Shown piece after piece: positions 43,143 through 53,020 of a stretch of DNA of 64,000 bases (the first letter of the stretch is position 1; each line of letters begins with the position of its first letter). The stretch comes from Haloarcula salina (GTDB lineage: Archaea > Halobacteriota > Halobacteria > Halobacteriales > Haloarculaceae), in the NCBI RefSeq assembly GCF_010119195.1, contig NZ_WRXL01000003.1, positions 448,168-512,167 on the forward strand. Direction: 5' to 3'. Under the pieces are notes generated by a model, which worked only from the letters and a program-made list of their open reading frames with translations, had not been told where the DNA came from and ran no database searches. Position numbers and translations under genes: made by a program.

Positions 43143-43390
43143 CGCCTGGCGAGCTTGACCGCCGAGACGGCCGTCAGGAGGGCCGTCGCCAGCCCGCCGA
43201 GCGAGACGATCAGGACGAACGCGAGCGCGACGTACAGCGCCATCGGTCGCCGCGTCCCCGGCAGGACGAACAGGGCGAACACCGCCGCCGTGAACAGGGC
43301 CGACAGCGCGAACCCGACCGCCGCGTTCCGGGGGACGTCGAGGGCCGAGACCATCGCCGCCTTTCCGCTCCGTGGCTCGGACTCTGACAC
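43139..43390 (-). CDS. Small two-helix membrane protein (DUF7536-type)
   Basis: 83 residues from GTG 43390 (71 if the ATG at 43354 is used). Two transmembrane helices (about 25-43 and 51-76) and a short basic C-terminus (KLARR). It fits a family of haloarchaeal small membrane proteins of unknown function; DUF7536 is from memory. GTG is preferred because it yields the polar N-terminus SESEPRSGK usual for such proteins. Confidence 0.68.
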   Translation of the reverse strand: MSESEPRSGKAAMVSALDVPRNAAVGFALSALFTAAVFALFVLPGTRRPMALYVALAFVLIVSLGGLATALLTAVSAVKLARR

Positions 43391-43483
43391 GACCGGCGAT
43401 ACGGCGGGAGCCCCCAAGACGCCGTCGGTCCGGCGCCGCGCGAATCCGAACCAGTAAAGGCTCCCAACGCAAACGTGTCGGTA

Positions 43484-44440
43484 ATGGTTACCCTCGGTAC
43501 GGCGAGCGCCGCTCCCGGCGAGGTCGACACGGGACGGCTGGAGGTCGGTGAGACCCGCGACGGGTCCGCCGTCGGGCTCCCCGTCGCCGTCGTCAACGGC
43601 GTCGACGACGGCCGGACGCTCTACATCCAGGCCGCGAGCGACGGCGACGAACTGAACGGCGTCGGCGTCGTCCGGCGGGTGCTCCCGCGACTCGACCCGG
43701 CCGAACTGTCCGGGACGATTCTGGTCTGTGGCATCGTCAACTACCACGCCTTCCAGGTCGCCGAACACCGCAACCCGATCGACGACACGAAGATGAACCG
43801 GGCGTACCCCGGCGACCACTCGGGGACGTCGAGCGAGCGCATCGCCGCGGCCACCTTCGACGCCGCCATCAGCGCCGACCTCGTGCTCGACCTCCACCAG
43901 GGGTCGACCTCTCGAATGATCGACGAGGTGCGAGTGCGCTGTGGCTCCCGCCACCGCCTCCACAGTGACTGCCTGGAGCTCGCCAAGGTGTTCGGCTGCG
44001 GTCACATCCTGGACCAGAAGGGGCCGGACGGCCAGCTCGCCCGCGCGGCCCCCGACGAGGGCGTCCCGACCATCGACCCCGAGCTCGGCGGCTGCGTCGG
44101 CTGGGACGAGTCCTCGATCCAGCGCGGCGTCGACGGCGTGTTCAACGTCCTCACGTACTACGACTTCCTCGACGGCCGGCACGACTCCCGACCACAGACC
44201 CGAGCGACGGGATTCGAGCAGTACGGCTCGCCCGTCGGCGGCCTCGTCGACCTCCAGGTCGACCTCGGCGACCGCGTCTCGCGGGGGGAGACGCTGTTCG
44301 AGGTGACCGACGTGTTCGGACGGACGAAAGCCGAGATCACCGCCGACTCCAACGGGATCTTCTGGCGCGCTCGCCGCCTCCCCCAGGTCGCGACCGGCGA
44401 GTACGTCTGCTCGGTCGGGACGAACATCGACACGTACTGA
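43484..44440 (+). CDS. Succinylglutamate desuccinylase/aspartoacylase family protein
   Basis: 318 residues. Zinc carboxypeptidase-like N-terminal domain followed by a beta-sandwich with a biotin-lipoyl-like turn (VDLGDRVSRGETLFEV). The second zinc ligand His in LDLHQG and the general base Glu in DPELGG are present. The first ligand motif, usually HGxE, reads SDGDELNG, so the expected His is an Asp. It may be a deacylase with an unusual metal site or a non-catalytic member. ATG 43484 is chosen; a GTG nine bases upstream is possible. Confidence 0.83.
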   Translation: MVTLGTASAAPGEVDTGRLEVGETRDGSAVGLPVAVVNGVDDGRTLYIQAASDGDELNGVGVVRRVLPRLDPAELSGTILVCGIVNYHAFQVAEHRNPIDDTKMNRAYPGDHSGTSSERIAAATFDAAISADLVLDLHQGSTSRMIDEVRVRCGSRHRLHSDCLELAKVFGCGHILDQKGPDGQLARAAPDEGVPTIDPELGGCVGWDESSIQRGVDGVFNVLTYYDFLDGRHDSRPQTRATGFEQYGSPVGGLVDLQVDLGDRVSRGETLFEVTDVFGRTKAEITADSNGIFWRARRLPQVATGEYVCSVGTNIDTY

Positions 44441-44461
44441 GCGTCGCGCCGCGCGACGCCG

Positions 44462-44692
44462 TTATCGCATCAACAGGGTCGACACGGGGAACTCCGCGTC
44501 GACAGAAAGCCACTGGTTTTCGACGTCGGTCGCGTCGACGTCCGGCGCGTAGCAGATGAACCGGTCGGTACCGTCTGGGCGGGAGCGCACGACAGCAGGC
44601 AGGGCCCCCTCATCGGGGTCGGGGGTAGTCGTCACGTCGTCCGTTGACCGAGTGTCCGAGTCCATACGTCCGCTGTCGGCATCAGTACTCAT
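44462..44692 (-). CDS. Small DUF7511-type protein
   Basis: 76 residues. A disordered acidic N-terminus precedes a short domain ending ENQWLSVDAEFPVSTLLMR, which resembles the haloarchaeal DUF7511 pattern (strand with a Tyr-Pro/Ala turn, then WL and a terminal Leu-rich segment). Function unknown. It lies 29 bp after a similar gene and is probably co-transcribed with it. Confidence 0.65.
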   Translation of the reverse strand: MSTDADSGRMDSDTRSTDDVTTTPDPDEGALPAVVRSRPDGTDRFICYAPDVDATDVENQWLSVDAEFPVSTLLMR

Positions 44693-44721
44693 TGTTACCA
44701 GTCGATTATTGCCGGAAAGGA

Positions 44722-44928
44722 CTACTGAACGTCCTCGAGTGACACCAGTTCGTCCGCCGGAACGGCCAGCCACTTCGACCTGACCTCGGTGCCGGATTCG
44801 TTCGACGGGTAGAGTATGGCTCGCTCGCCACCGCCGGCCGCCGGCTCGCGCTCGACGGTCAGTAGCTCCTCTGTGACCTCGTCGCCTACCGTGTTCCGCC
44901 GCCTCGTCTCGCGGTTCTCGCCGTTCAT
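44722..44928 (-). CDS. Small DUF7511-type protein (paralogue)
   Basis: 68 residues ending EVRSKWLAVPADELVSLEDVQ, with an ILYPSNES turn. It has the same plan as the following 76-residue protein, so the two look like diverged tandem duplicates. Function unknown; the family name is from memory. Confidence 0.65.
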   Translation of the reverse strand: MNGENRETRRRNTVGDEVTEELLTVEREPAAGGGERAILYPSNESGTEVRSKWLAVPADELVSLEDVQ

Positions 44929-45152
44929 ACCAGCCGTGTATATCGGACCGAAGGATTGTTATCCGCCACCTAAACGGCCGTTTTCAGTCTTGGTACTCCG
45001 ACGTTACCGACGCCGGTCGGGGCGCTGACACCTCGGAATCGGGCCACGTCTGGAAGGCAGTGCCGACGACGGTCCGCCCTCGGTCAGGGACGCCATTCGC
45101 GCACGAAGGCACTGGCGGCGGTTCGCCCTCAAGGCCGGTCTGTTCAGAGCCC

Positions 45153-46418
45153 TCACCGCGACGGGTGGGTGGGCGCGTCGAAGCCGCCGCGGACGAGCGG
45201 CTTCGAGATGTGCCGCCGCGCGACCGGCGGGACCTCGTACCAGCCCCGTTCGAGGCCGCGGTCGAGCGGTCGGGGGACCTTCTCGTCGGCGCTGGTGTCG
45301 CAGTCCCGACAGCGATAGCCCTGGTCGCGGCCCGCCGACTCCATCGACCGGCCGCACGTGGGGCAGTCCGGCGTGACGCGTTCCGTCGTCACCAGGTCGC
45401 GGACGGCGAACTTCTCCAGTTTGAGCGTCCCGTCGCTGACCTCGCCGCAGACGGTGATCCGGTCGCCGGTTCTGAGCGCCCGGACCCGGTCGCGAAAGCC
45501 CTTCGTCGGTTCGAACGCCGCGCAGTCGAGGGTCCCCGCGCCGTCGCTGAGCGCGAAGAACACGTGCCCGCCCCGCCGGGTCTCCGGCGGTTCGGTCACG
45601 TCGCCGGTGACGCGGTAGGCGCTGTCGTCCGTGACCGTCCCGATTTCGACGTCCTGTAGGTGCACGTCGGTCCCCTGATTGGTGACGAACGTGGCTCGCC
45701 GGGCTATCGGTTCGCTCTCGATGGCGTCGGAGACGGCGCGACAGGCCGCGGGGTCGTCGCCGCGGATGCCGTAGAGGATCGGACACGGCGTGCGCGGGAC
45801 GCAGACCGGGTAGCCGGACGCGCTGTCGACCGTGTCCCAGACCGCGGGGTAGCGCTCCTCGGCGGCGGCTCGCACGCTCTCGGCGTCGACCGCCCGTTCG
45901 GTCCCCCACCGCTCGCGCTCGCGGTAGGCGATGTGCTCGCACGTCCAGTCCGAGAACGCCGCCCACGCGCCGACGGCCGCCAGCGCGCCGATCATCCCTC
46001 GACCGTTCCCGCGCTGCCGGCGGGCGAAGCCCACCACGTCGGCGAGCGTCGTCGCCGCTATCGGATCCTGAATCGAGCGGACGGCGTCGCGGGCGAACGT
46101 CGCGACCTGCGGCGGGACCGCGTCGGGGTCGCAGTCGGCGACGACCGCGCCGGGGTTGGTCCGCGGATCGCCGGTCTCGGCCACGTCGAGCGCGTCGTCG
46201 ACCAGTGCGACCGCCGCCTCGGCGTCGAGGTCCGTGTGGACCGCGAGCGCGGCGTTGCCGCGGGTCTTGTGCTCGACGGCCGGGTTGAGGCGGACGAGGA
46301 GCAGGCGCTCGACCGCTCCGCCGGCGTCCCGTATCGACTCGGCGAGCCGGGCGGCGACGTAGGTCGTACACATCCCCCGCTCGCGCGAGTCGGTATCGTC
46401 GAGGCCAACGACCGTCAC
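45153..46418 (-). CDS. tiaS: tRNA(Ile2) 2-agmatinylcytidine synthetase
   Basis: 421 residues from GTG 46418. TiaS modifies C34 of tRNA-Ile2 with agmatine so that it reads AUA. N-terminal [11 protein letters not shown] and GMCTTYVA belong to the thiouridine synthase-related catalytic region; [13 protein letters not shown] and RGMIGALAA follow. The C-terminal part has an OB-fold (about 260-340) and a zinc ribbon with Cys pairs CPTCG and CRDCD. The GTG lies directly before the first strand; the upstream in-frame region has no similarity. Confidence 0.94.
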   Translation of the reverse strand: MTVVGLDDTDSRERGMCTTYVAARLAESIRDAGGAVERLLLVRLNPAVEHKTRGNAALAVHTDLDAEAAVALVDDALDVAETGDPRTNPGAVVADCDPDAVPPQVATFARDAVRSIQDPIAATTLADVVGFARRQRGNGRGMIGALAAVGAWAAFSDWTCEHIAYRERERWGTERAVDAESVRAAAEERYPAVWDTVDSASGYPVCVPRTPCPILYGIRGDDPAACRAVSDAIESEPIARRATFVTNQGTDVHLQDVEIGTVTDDSAYRVTGDVTEPPETRRGGHVFFALSDGAGTLDCAAFEPTKGFRDRVRALRTGDRITVCGEVSDGTLKLEKFAVRDLVTTERVTPDCPTCGRSMESAGRDQGYRCRDCDTSADEKVPRPLDRGLERGWYEVPPVARRHISKPLVRGGFDAPTHPSR

Positions 46419-46531
46419 GGCTCCTCGTAGTCCCGAGTCGGTCAAACCCCTTTCGTCCGCTCGCCGAACGCCCGCGCGGTTACCGTAGTCACCGTATAAC
46501 CGCGCCTGACAGTTCAACGAGCGGCGCAACG

Positions 46532-46540
46532 CATATAACC
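46532..46540 (+). promoter_or_regulatory. TATA box of the HTH regulator gene
   Basis: CATATAACC lies about 45 bp upstream of the ATG at 46580. A GAGG sequence within the roughly 20-nt leader could serve as ribosome-binding site, unlike most genes here, which look leaderless. Confidence 0.55.
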
Positions 46541-46579
46541 GGTGAACGGCTTACCAACACAATAGAGGTACAGAGGACT

Positions 46580-47548
46580 ATGTCACGGTCGGCGCTGGTC
46601 GGAAACGTCATGGCGATGCTCGAGGACGCTGGCTTCCTCGTCAGCGATCGCTGTGCGATTCGTCCGAAGAGCTTCGACGTCGCGGCCCGACGCGGGAAGG
46701 ACGTGTTGCTCCTGAAGATACTGGGGAACATCGACGCCTTCGACGCCCAGACCGGCGGCGAGATGCGGCGGCTCGGCACGTATCTGAACGCCACGCCGAT
46801 CGTGGTCGGACTCCGGACGCGCGACGAGGAACTGAAGCCCGGCGTCGTCTACTTCCGTCACGGCGTCCCGGTGCTGTCGCCGGACACCGCGATGGACCTG
46901 TTCGTCGAGGAGGTCCCGCCGCTCATCTACGCGGCCCCCGGCGGGCTCTACGTCAACATCGACTCCGAGATCCTCGCCGACGTCCGCGAGGAGCGCGACT
47001 GGTCGCTCGGCCGTCTCGCCAAGGAACTCGGCGTCTCGCGGCGCACGGTCTCGAAGTACGAGGACGGCATGGACGCCTCCGTCGAGGTGGCCGCCGAGCT
47101 CGAAGACCTGTTCGACGCGCCGCTGACCTCGCCGGTCAGCGTCCTCGACGGCGCGGAGGAGGTCCGCGACGACGAGCCGACGCCCGACGACCCCGACGTG
47201 GCCCCGGAGGACGAGCCCATCGTCACCGTGTTCACCCGGATCGGCTTCGAGGTCCACCCGACCGACCGCGCGCCGTTCAAGAGCGTCAACGAGAACGCGA
47301 GCAGCCGCGAGCAGGTGCTCGCCGGCCACTCCGCGTTCACCGAGACCGCCGAGAAGCGAGCGCGCATCATGTCGTCTGTCGGCGAGGTGACCCGCACCCG
47401 CTCGGTGTACGTCGTCGACGAACTCCGCCGGGAGTCCGTCGAGGGGACCGCCCTCATCGAAAAGGAGGAGATGGAGAACATCGAGGACGCTATCGACCTG
47501 CGCGACCTCATCATGGAGCGCGGCGAGGAACCCGAGGAAGTGGCCTGA
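46580..47548 (+). CDS. Archaeal HTH-type transcriptional regulator
   Basis: 322 residues. The N-terminal half (about 1-125) is an endonuclease-like alpha/beta domain with [14 protein letters not shown], common to this conserved archaeal family. A Cro/C1-type helix-turn-helix follows at about 135-180 ([21 protein letters not shown]). A C-terminal domain from about 210 is alpha/beta. The target genes are unknown. Confidence 0.88.
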   Translation: MSRSALVGNVMAMLEDAGFLVSDRCAIRPKSFDVAARRGKDVLLLKILGNIDAFDAQTGGEMRRLGTYLNATPIVVGLRTRDEELKPGVVYFRHGVPVLSPDTAMDLFVEEVPPLIYAAPGGLYVNIDSEILADVREERDWSLGRLAKELGVSRRTVSKYEDGMDASVEVAAELEDLFDAPLTSPVSVLDGAEEVRDDEPTPDDPDVAPEDEPIVTVFTRIGFEVHPTDRAPFKSVNENASSREQVLAGHSAFTETAEKRARIMSSVGEVTRTRSVYVVDELRRESVEGTALIEKEEMENIEDAIDLRDLIMERGEEPEEVA

Positions 47549-47577
47549 GCGGCGCTGTCTGATTCGTTCGACGCTTC

Positions 47578-47597
47578 GAGCCGAAAAGCGGCGGCTC
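47578..47597. terminator. Hairpin between convergent genes
   Basis: GAGCCG (47578-47583) and CGGCTC (47592-47597) form a 6-bp stem with an A-rich 8-nt loop between the HTH regulator and glutaredoxin stops. A shared transcription end is plausible. Confidence 0.4.
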
Positions 47598-47599
47598 CG

Positions 47600-47848
47600 T
47601 TACTGCCCGTAGGTCTCTTCGAGGTACTCGACGATGTCGTCGGACTCGGCCATTCCGTCGATACCGTGTTCCGGGTCGACGAGCACCGGCACGCCGGTCT
47701 GGCCGGAGACCTCCTTCACCTCGGTCCGCTCGTCGTGCGAGCGCGGGACCATGTGGGACTCGTAGTCCAGACCGAGTTCGTCCAGTTTGGTCTTGACCTT
47801 CGCGCAGTACGGACAGCCCTCCAGTTCGTAGAGTTCGAGGTTGGCCAT
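47600..47848 (-). CDS. Glutaredoxin-like thiol oxidoreductase
   Basis: 82 residues, a compact thioredoxin fold with active site Cys12-Pro-Tyr-Cys15, the cis-Pro turn GVPVLV and a C-terminal GMAESDDIVEYL helix. The CPYC site is typical for glutaredoxins; in haloarchaea the partner thiol is gamma-glutamylcysteine or protein disulfides. It follows pyrE by 79 bp in the same direction. Confidence 0.92.
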   Translation of the reverse strand: MANLELYELEGCPYCAKVKTKLDELGLDYESHMVPRSHDERTEVKEVSGQTGVPVLVDPEHGIDGMAESDDIVEYLEETYGQ

Positions 47849-47927
47849 TGCGTCACCCCGTAGCGGGTCCACCGCCAAGAACACATCGGTGGTGTGTCCG
47901 GCGCGCACAGGACCGCGGGCGAGCGCC

Positions 47928-48479
47928 CTACGCGTCCACGTCCTCGGGCGCGTCGGCGAGCAGATCCGAGGCGGTCACCAGCGACTCCAGTTCGAGGCCG
48001 TGCTCGGCGAGGTTCTCGCGAGCGCCCTCCTCGCGGTCGACGACGACCAGGACGCGCTCGACGGTCGCGCCGGCCTCGCGCAGCGCCTCGGCGGCGTCGA
48101 CGGCGCTCTGGCCGGTGGTCGCGATGTCTTCGAGGATGACGACCTCCTCGCCCGCGGCGAGGTCGCCCTCGATGCGGTTGCCCGTGCCGTACTCCTTGGC
48201 CTGCTTGCGGGCGATGACGTAGGGGATACCCGTCTCGACGCTGGTGACCGCGACCAGCGGGACGGCCCCGAGCGCGACGCCGGCGAGCGTGGGCTGTTCG
48301 TCCCATCCGGCGATGCGCTCGGCGAACGCTTCGGCGATGCGCTGGAGGCAGGTCGGGTCCGTCTCGAAGACGTACTTGTCGACGTAGTAGCTCGACGTGC
48401 CGCCGTGAGAGAGCTCGAATTCACCGAATTTGACGGCCTCCGCGTCTCGGAGGGCCGCGATGAGTTCCTCGTTTGCCAT
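47928..48479 (-). CDS. pyrE: Orotate phosphoribosyltransferase
   Basis: 183 residues. It makes orotidine 5'-phosphate from orotate and PRPP in pyrimidine synthesis. [16 protein letters not shown] at the N-terminus and the PRPP loop [13 protein letters not shown] are diagnostic, as is the flexible-loop Lys in ARKQAKEYG. Start at ATG 48479. Confidence 0.95.
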   Translation of the reverse strand: MANEELIAALRDAEAVKFGEFELSHGGTSSYYVDKYVFETDPTCLQRIAEAFAERIAGWDEQPTLAGVALGAVPLVAVTSVETGIPYVIARKQAKEYGTGNRIEGDLAAGEEVVILEDIATTGQSAVDAAEALREAGATVERVLVVVDREEGARENLAEHGLELESLVTASDLLADAPEDVDA

Positions 48480-48588
48480 ACCTGTACTGCACGGGCACGG
48501 GGCTAATGGCTGTTGGAATCGGGCGGCCCCTGATTGACGAAGCAGATGGCGACATTCCTAAGCACCTCGCCCTCACACACTCGCTCGA

Positions 48589-49968
48589 ATGCAAGTGTTC
48601 GGGTCGAGCGGCGTCCGCGGTGTCGCGGGTCACGAGCTGACACCTCGGTACGTCCTGCGAGTTGCACAGGCCGCCGGGGCCGTCTGGCGCGAGGACCACG
48701 ACCGTGTCGCTATCGCCCGAGACACCCGGACCACCGGGCGGACGTTCACCAACGCCGCGACCGCGGGGCTGACCGGCGTCGGGTTCGACGTCGACCGCCT
48801 CGGCGTCGTGCCGACGCCGGGGCTCCAGGCCTACTGCGAGCGCGAGAGCGTCCCGGGCGTCATGATCACCGCCAGTCACAATCCGCCGGCGTACAACGGC
48901 GTGAAACTCATCGGTCACGGGGGCGTCGAGCTGACGCGCTCGACGCTCGACCGCATCGAGACGGCGTTGCGGGCGGACGACCCGGCGTACGCGGACTGGG
49001 AGACGGTCGGGACCGACACGGAGGTCGAGAGCACGCGGCGACGCTACCGCGAGCAACTGCTCGCGGCGGTCGACCGCGACCGCATCGCCGACGCCGGCCT
49101 CACCGTGGTCGTCGATCCCGGCCACGGGGCCGGCTCGCTGACCAGCCCCGAACTGTTCCGCGAACTCGGCTGCGAGGTCCACACCGTCAACGCCCAGCCC
49201 GACGGCCGCTTCCCCGGCCGGGACCCCGAACCCGTCGCCGAGAACCTCGCGGACCTGCGCTCGCTCGTACGCTCGACCGACGCCGACCTCGGGTTCGCTC
49301 ACGACGGCGACGCCGACCGGGCGATGTTCGTCGACGAGACCGGGAGCCACGTCGAGGGCGACGCCGCGCTGGCTGCGCTCGCGGCCGCGAAACTCGAGGC
49401 CGACGACAGCGTGGTCTCGGCTGTCAACGCCTCACAGCGCCTCGTCGACGTGGTCGAGGACGCCGGCGCGTCGCTGTCGCTGACCCCCATCGGCTCGACG
49501 TACATCGTCAGCCGCATCCGGAATCTCCAGGACGAGGGCGCCCACGTCGCCATCGCGGGCGAGGGCAACGGCGGCATCCTCTTTCCGGACTACCGCATCG
49601 CCCGCGACGGCGCGTTCACCGCCGCGAAGTTCCTCGAACTCGTCGCCGAACGACCCGCGAGCGACATCGCGGCGGCCTACGACGACTACCACAACGTCAG
49701 GCGGAACCTCCGCTACGAGACCGAGGGCGAGCGCGAAGCGATGCTCGACGGCATCGAATCCCACGCTCGCGAGGCGACGGCCGACCTCGACACGACGGAC
49801 GGCTACCGCCTCGACTACGGCGACGGCTGGGTGCTGGCCCGGCCCTCCGGCACCGAGCCGGTCGTCCGCGTCTACGCCGAGGCGCGCACGCTGGAGCGCG
49901 CCGGGGAACTCGCCGAGACGATGGTCGACCGGGCGACGCGGGACGTCGAGGCCTACACCGAGGAGTAA
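48589..49968 (+). CDS. Phosphohexomutase (phosphoglucomutase/phosphoglucosamine mutase family)
   Basis: 459 residues. Phosphoserine loop TASHNPP with Ser96, metal loop DGDADR, sugar loop GEGNGG and phosphate loop RPSGTEPVVR. The GEGNGG loop is like that of archaeal GlmM-type and bifunctional mutases. It is the second superfamily member here; low similarity and different sugar loops imply separate substrates. Its 3' end overlaps the convergent DUF7118-type gene by 16 bp. Confidence 0.93.
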   Translation: MQVFGSSGVRGVAGHELTPRYVLRVAQAAGAVWREDHDRVAIARDTRTTGRTFTNAATAGLTGVGFDVDRLGVVPTPGLQAYCERESVPGVMITASHNPPAYNGVKLIGHGGVELTRSTLDRIETALRADDPAYADWETVGTDTEVESTRRRYREQLLAAVDRDRIADAGLTVVVDPGHGAGSLTSPELFRELGCEVHTVNAQPDGRFPGRDPEPVAENLADLRSLVRSTDADLGFAHDGDADRAMFVDETGSHVEGDAALAALAAAKLEADDSVVSAVNASQRLVDVVEDAGASLSLTPIGSTYIVSRIRNLQDEGAHVAIAGEGNGGILFPDYRIARDGAFTAAKFLELVAERPASDIAAAYDDYHNVRRNLRYETEGEREAMLDGIESHAREATADLDTTDGYRLDYGDGWVLARPSGTEPVVRVYAEARTLERAGELAETMVDRATRDVEAYTEE

Positions 49969-51101
49969 GTCTCCAGCGCGTCCTCGACGGCCGCGAGCCG
50001 CTTCCGGGCGGCCGCCAGTTCTTCTTCGACGGCCCCGCTCGCGAGCCGCTCGCGCTCCGATTCGGTGAGGTCAGACCGGGCGACGGCGCTCTCGCGCAGG
50101 CGCTCGTAGTCGTCACGGCTCGCCAGCGCGCGCACGTCGCGGAGCGCGGCGACGACCGACTCGTCGGCGAAGCGGGCGACGACGGCTCGGCACTCCCGAC
50201 AACGCCACGGCAGTTCCTCGGCCGTCGGCGGCGGCCAGTCGAACCGGAGCGGTTCCGCGTCCAGCCCGCGGAGGTACGTCCGCCTTGTGGCGACGGCGCT
50301 CTGGAGCGCCGACACGTCGTCGACGTAGTGGTCCAGCTTCGAGGGCGAGTAGTCGGCGTACTCGAGCAGTTTCGGGATCGGCTCCGTTCCGGCGTCGTGA
50401 TTCTGAACGTATTCGAGGAGGTCGTCCGGCGGCGAGCGGAAGTCGACCAGCGGGTAGGCGCCGGCGCGCTCGATCACCGCCAGCACCTCCCTGGCCGGCG
50501 CCTCGCTCCGGAAGTCCCTGAACGCCTCGGTGACGGCTTCGTCGTAGCGCTCGATGGGATCGCGGAGGCGCTCGACCGGCGCGTCGAGGTCGGCCTCGCC
50601 GAGCCGCAGGAGGCGTTCGAGCTCCGCGATGCGGTCGTCGAGGTCGTCGCGCCTGTGCCGGGCGTCGCGGCGAGCGGTTCTGTAGCGCTCGCGGGCGTCG
50701 TCGCGCTCGTCCAGCCGGCCGACGAGGTCGCCGACCGGGGCCAGCATCTCGCGGGCCTCTTCGAAGTCGCTCTCGGTGAGGCGGCGCTGCTGGAGGAAGT
50801 CGTCGACGGCCTCGAAGGTATCTCGCTCGGGCAGGCCCTCGGGGAGGTCGTCGGTCAGCGTGCCGACGCGGCCCTGAAATTCCATGAACGCCTCGAAGTC
50901 GCCGCCGCCGGTCGCGCGGCCGTCGTAGCGCTCCAGCAGGTCCGTCAGCTCACGATAGACCTCCTGGCACTCCCGCAGCGAGTCCTCGCCGACTTCCGCG
51001 ACGCGTTCTTTCGCCCGCTCGTAGTCGTCCGCGGCGCGTTCCAGGGTCTCGACGGCGTCGGGCGCGCCGTCGCCCGGCCGGCTGTCCGTGTCGGAGGCCA
51101 T
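49953..51101 (-). CDS. Haloarchaeal coiled-coil protein (DUF7118-type)
   Basis: 382 residues, highly charged and mostly helical with long coiled-coil stretches (about 20-200 and 330-380). A single CRECR motif near residue 305 may form half of a metal or disulfide site. No enzymatic motif. It starts at the TGATG junction with hisI, so translation is coupled to it. The frame remains open upstream through hisI but that part is not coding. Function unknown; DUF7118 is from memory. Confidence 0.75.
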   Translation of the reverse strand: MASDTDSRPGDGAPDAVETLERAADDYERAKERVAEVGEDSLRECQEVYRELTDLLERYDGRATGGGDFEAFMEFQGRVGTLTDDLPEGLPERDTFEAVDDFLQQRRLTESDFEEAREMLAPVGDLVGRLDERDDARERYRTARRDARHRRDDLDDRIAELERLLRLGEADLDAPVERLRDPIERYDEAVTEAFRDFRSEAPAREVLAVIERAGAYPLVDFRSPPDDLLEYVQNHDAGTEPIPKLLEYADYSPSKLDHYVDDVSALQSAVATRRTYLRGLDAEPLRFDWPPPTAEELPWRCRECRAVVARFADESVVAALRDVRALASRDDYERLRESAVARSDLTESERERLASGAVEEELAAARKRLAAVEDALETYSSV

Positions 51102-51463
51102 CAGTACACGTCGTCCGGGTCGAACACCCGTTCGCCGACGGTCTCCCCGTCGATCGTGCGGTGGAAGCAGGACTCGTAGCCGGTGTGGCAGGCCCCGCCC
51201 GTCTGGTCGACGACGTACAGGAGGGCGTCGCCGTCGCAGTCGACACGGACCTCCTCGACGGCCTGCGTGTGCCCGCTCGTGGCCCCCTTGTGCCAGAGTT
51301 CGTCGCGGCTCCGCGAGTAGTAGTGGGCCTCCCCCGTCTCGCGGGTCCGTTCGAGCGCCTCCTCGGTGACGTAGGCGAGCATGAGCACGTCGCCGGTGTC
51401 GGCGTCCTGAGCGATGGCCGGGATGTACTCCTGCTCGTCGAACGCGAGGTCCACGTCGGTCAT
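51101..51463 (-). CDS. hisI: Phosphoribosyl-AMP cyclohydrolase
   Basis: 120 residues, single-domain HisI without the HisE part. It opens the adenine ring of PR-AMP in histidine synthesis. [25 protein letters not shown], the metal-binding DCDGDA and the Cys residues in GACHTG and ESCF are conserved. Start at ATG 51463 (MTDVDLAF). Its TGA shares one base with the ATG of the next gene. Confidence 0.95.
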   Translation of the reverse strand: MTDVDLAFDEQEYIPAIAQDADTGDVLMLAYVTEEALERTRETGEAHYYSRSRDELWHKGATSGHTQAVEEVRVDCDGDALLYVVDQTGGACHTGYESCFHRTIDGETVGERVFDPDDVY

Positions 51464-51514
51464 ACTCTGGCGGAGGCGTGTCCGAAAAATAGGTCTTCTG
51501 CTCACCGCGCCCCG

Positions 51515-52915
51515 CTATCGCAACGCGTCGGCGAGGGCGTCGGCGAACGCCCCGGCGCTCGCGTACCGGCGCTGCGGGTCCGTCGACAGCGCGCGCCGGA
51601 GGACCGTGTCGACGCTCCTGGTGAGGTCCGTGCCGGCGCTCGGCTGTCTGGGCGTGCCGTTCCGAATCGCGTCCGCCAGGTCGCGCTCTCCGCGGAACGG
51701 CTCGCGCCCGCAGAGCAGCCGGTACGCGACGGCTCCGAGCTGATAGACCGGCGTCGTCGTCGCGACGGCCCCGTCGAGTTGCTCCGGCGCGGTGTAGGGC
51801 GTGACCCGCCGGTCGTCGAACGCGGTCCGCACGGCCCGTTCGATACCCCACCCGGCGAGCGCCGCGCGGGCGGGCTCGTCCCGCGAGCGGATCCGGATCG
51901 ATGAGGGCGTGATTGCCGTGGCGTACACGTCGCGTCGCGCCGCCGCGGCCACGGCCGACGCGGCGTCCTCGACGAGGCGCAACCGGGAGTCCAGCGAGAG
52001 GCTCTCGGCGAGTCGCTCGGCTGACCCTTCGCCCGCGTGGTACGCCACCCACGGGCTCGGGCTGACCCCCACGTCGTAGACGGTCGCGACGGCCGGTTCG
52101 TCGGCGAGCGCGTGCCAGTCCTCGACGGTCGTCACGAACCGCTTGGCCGCGACGCGCTCGCCGCTGCGGTCCGGGTCGAGCAGCGCGATGCGGGCGTCCT
52201 CGCCGTCGGTCCACGTCCCGCGGTAGCGGTGGACGTAGCCGGTGGTGTCGAGTTCGTCGAGCCGCGTGAGGTCCGGAATCGCGGCCATCAGCGTGCTCGA
52301 CGGCGTCGCCGGCCCGATGTCGAGCGGGTCCGTCTCCGTCTCGTCGGCCGCTCCCGTCGTCGAATCCGCGGCTTTCGCCGGGAGCCGGTCGCGGTCGAAC
52401 CGGACCCCCGACTCCGCGATGCCGTGGCGGAGAAAGCGGTGTTCGACCGTCTTCTCGGTCGACCCGTCCTCGGCCCGGACGTCGAGGCGCTTGAAGTCGT
52501 ACTCGCGCAGGACCGCCTTGCCGGCCTCGTACGCTCGTTCGAGCTCGGTCGCGGCGTGGAAGACGACGGGCTCGTCGTCGGGGACGACCACCCACGCGTC
52601 GAGCATCGGGCTCCGCTCGACCGCGAGGCGCTCGAACAGTTCGTTCCAGTAGATGTCGCCGACGATGTCGGGAGCGTCCCATCGCAGGAGACAGGGGTGG
52701 CGGTCGTCGTCCATCCGGCCCTGGCCCGCCCGCATCGCGTCGATGCGGCGGTCGTACGCGGCGAAGGTCGCCGCGTCGGCCTGATCGCGACGGTACTCCC
52801 TGACAAGCCACTCGCCGTCGGCCTCGACGAGTTCGAGCGGCGGTCGACAGGGCGGACGTGGAACGGCCTCGGAGCCGACTGCGACGGACGCACGCCGTGT
52901 CCCGTTCTCGCTCAT
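51515..52915 (-). CDS. Ser/Thr protein kinase-like protein, probable pseudokinase
   Basis: 466 residues. The N-terminal 230 residues are a haloarchaea-specific region (YWNELFERLAVERSPMLDAWV). A kinase-like domain follows (about 225-466). The beta3 Lys is seen in VAAKRFV, and the activation-segment end TPYTAPEQLDG plus the later RALSTDPQRRYASA helix are typical. The HRD catalytic loop is replaced by AITPSSIRIR and there is no DFG, so phosphotransfer is unlikely. Its ATG directly follows the TAG of an in-frame 24-codon ORF. Confidence 0.82.
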   Translation of the reverse strand: MSENGTRRASVAVGSEAVPRPPCRPPLELVEADGEWLVREYRRDQADAATFAAYDRRIDAMRAGQGRMDDDRHPCLLRWDAPDIVGDIYWNELFERLAVERSPMLDAWVVVPDDEPVVFHAATELERAYEAGKAVLREYDFKRLDVRAEDGSTEKTVEHRFLRHGIAESGVRFDRDRLPAKAADSTTGAADETETDPLDIGPATPSSTLMAAIPDLTRLDELDTTGYVHRYRGTWTDGEDARIALLDPDRSGERVAAKRFVTTVEDWHALADEPAVATVYDVGVSPSPWVAYHAGEGSAERLAESLSLDSRLRLVEDAASAVAAAARRDVYATAITPSSIRIRSRDEPARAALAGWGIERAVRTAFDDRRVTPYTAPEQLDGAVATTTPVYQLGAVAYRLLCGREPFRGERDLADAIRNGTPRQPSAGTDLTRSVDTVLRRALSTDPQRRYASAGAFADALADALR

Positions 52916-52990
52916 CTAGCGGGCGACACCCCGCACGCGCCGCTGCGGTCCTTGCCCAACACGAGTGCGTTCCCCCGGAACCCCTGCCAT
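52916..52990 (-). CDS. Possible 24-codon leaderless ORF upstream of the pseudokinase
   Basis: ATG at 52990, 24 codons (MAGVPGERTRVG..., Arg/Gly-rich), then TAG at 52918-52916 immediately followed in the same frame by the pseudokinase ATG. A strong TATA box lies about 36 bp upstream. It may be a short regulatory ORF, or the transcript leader only. Whether it is translated cannot be decided from sequence. Confidence 0.35.
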   Translation of the reverse strand: MAGVPGERTRVGQGPQRRVRGVAR

Positions 52991-53020
52991 GATTGATACG
53001 GGGATATCTAAGTCTATTTT

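Noticed and set aside
51102-52811. Long minus-strand open frame continuing upstream of the coiled-coil protein
   Set aside because: It overlaps hisI and the pseudokinase in another frame, and its composition is the Arg/Gly-rich type of a GC-driven shadow frame.
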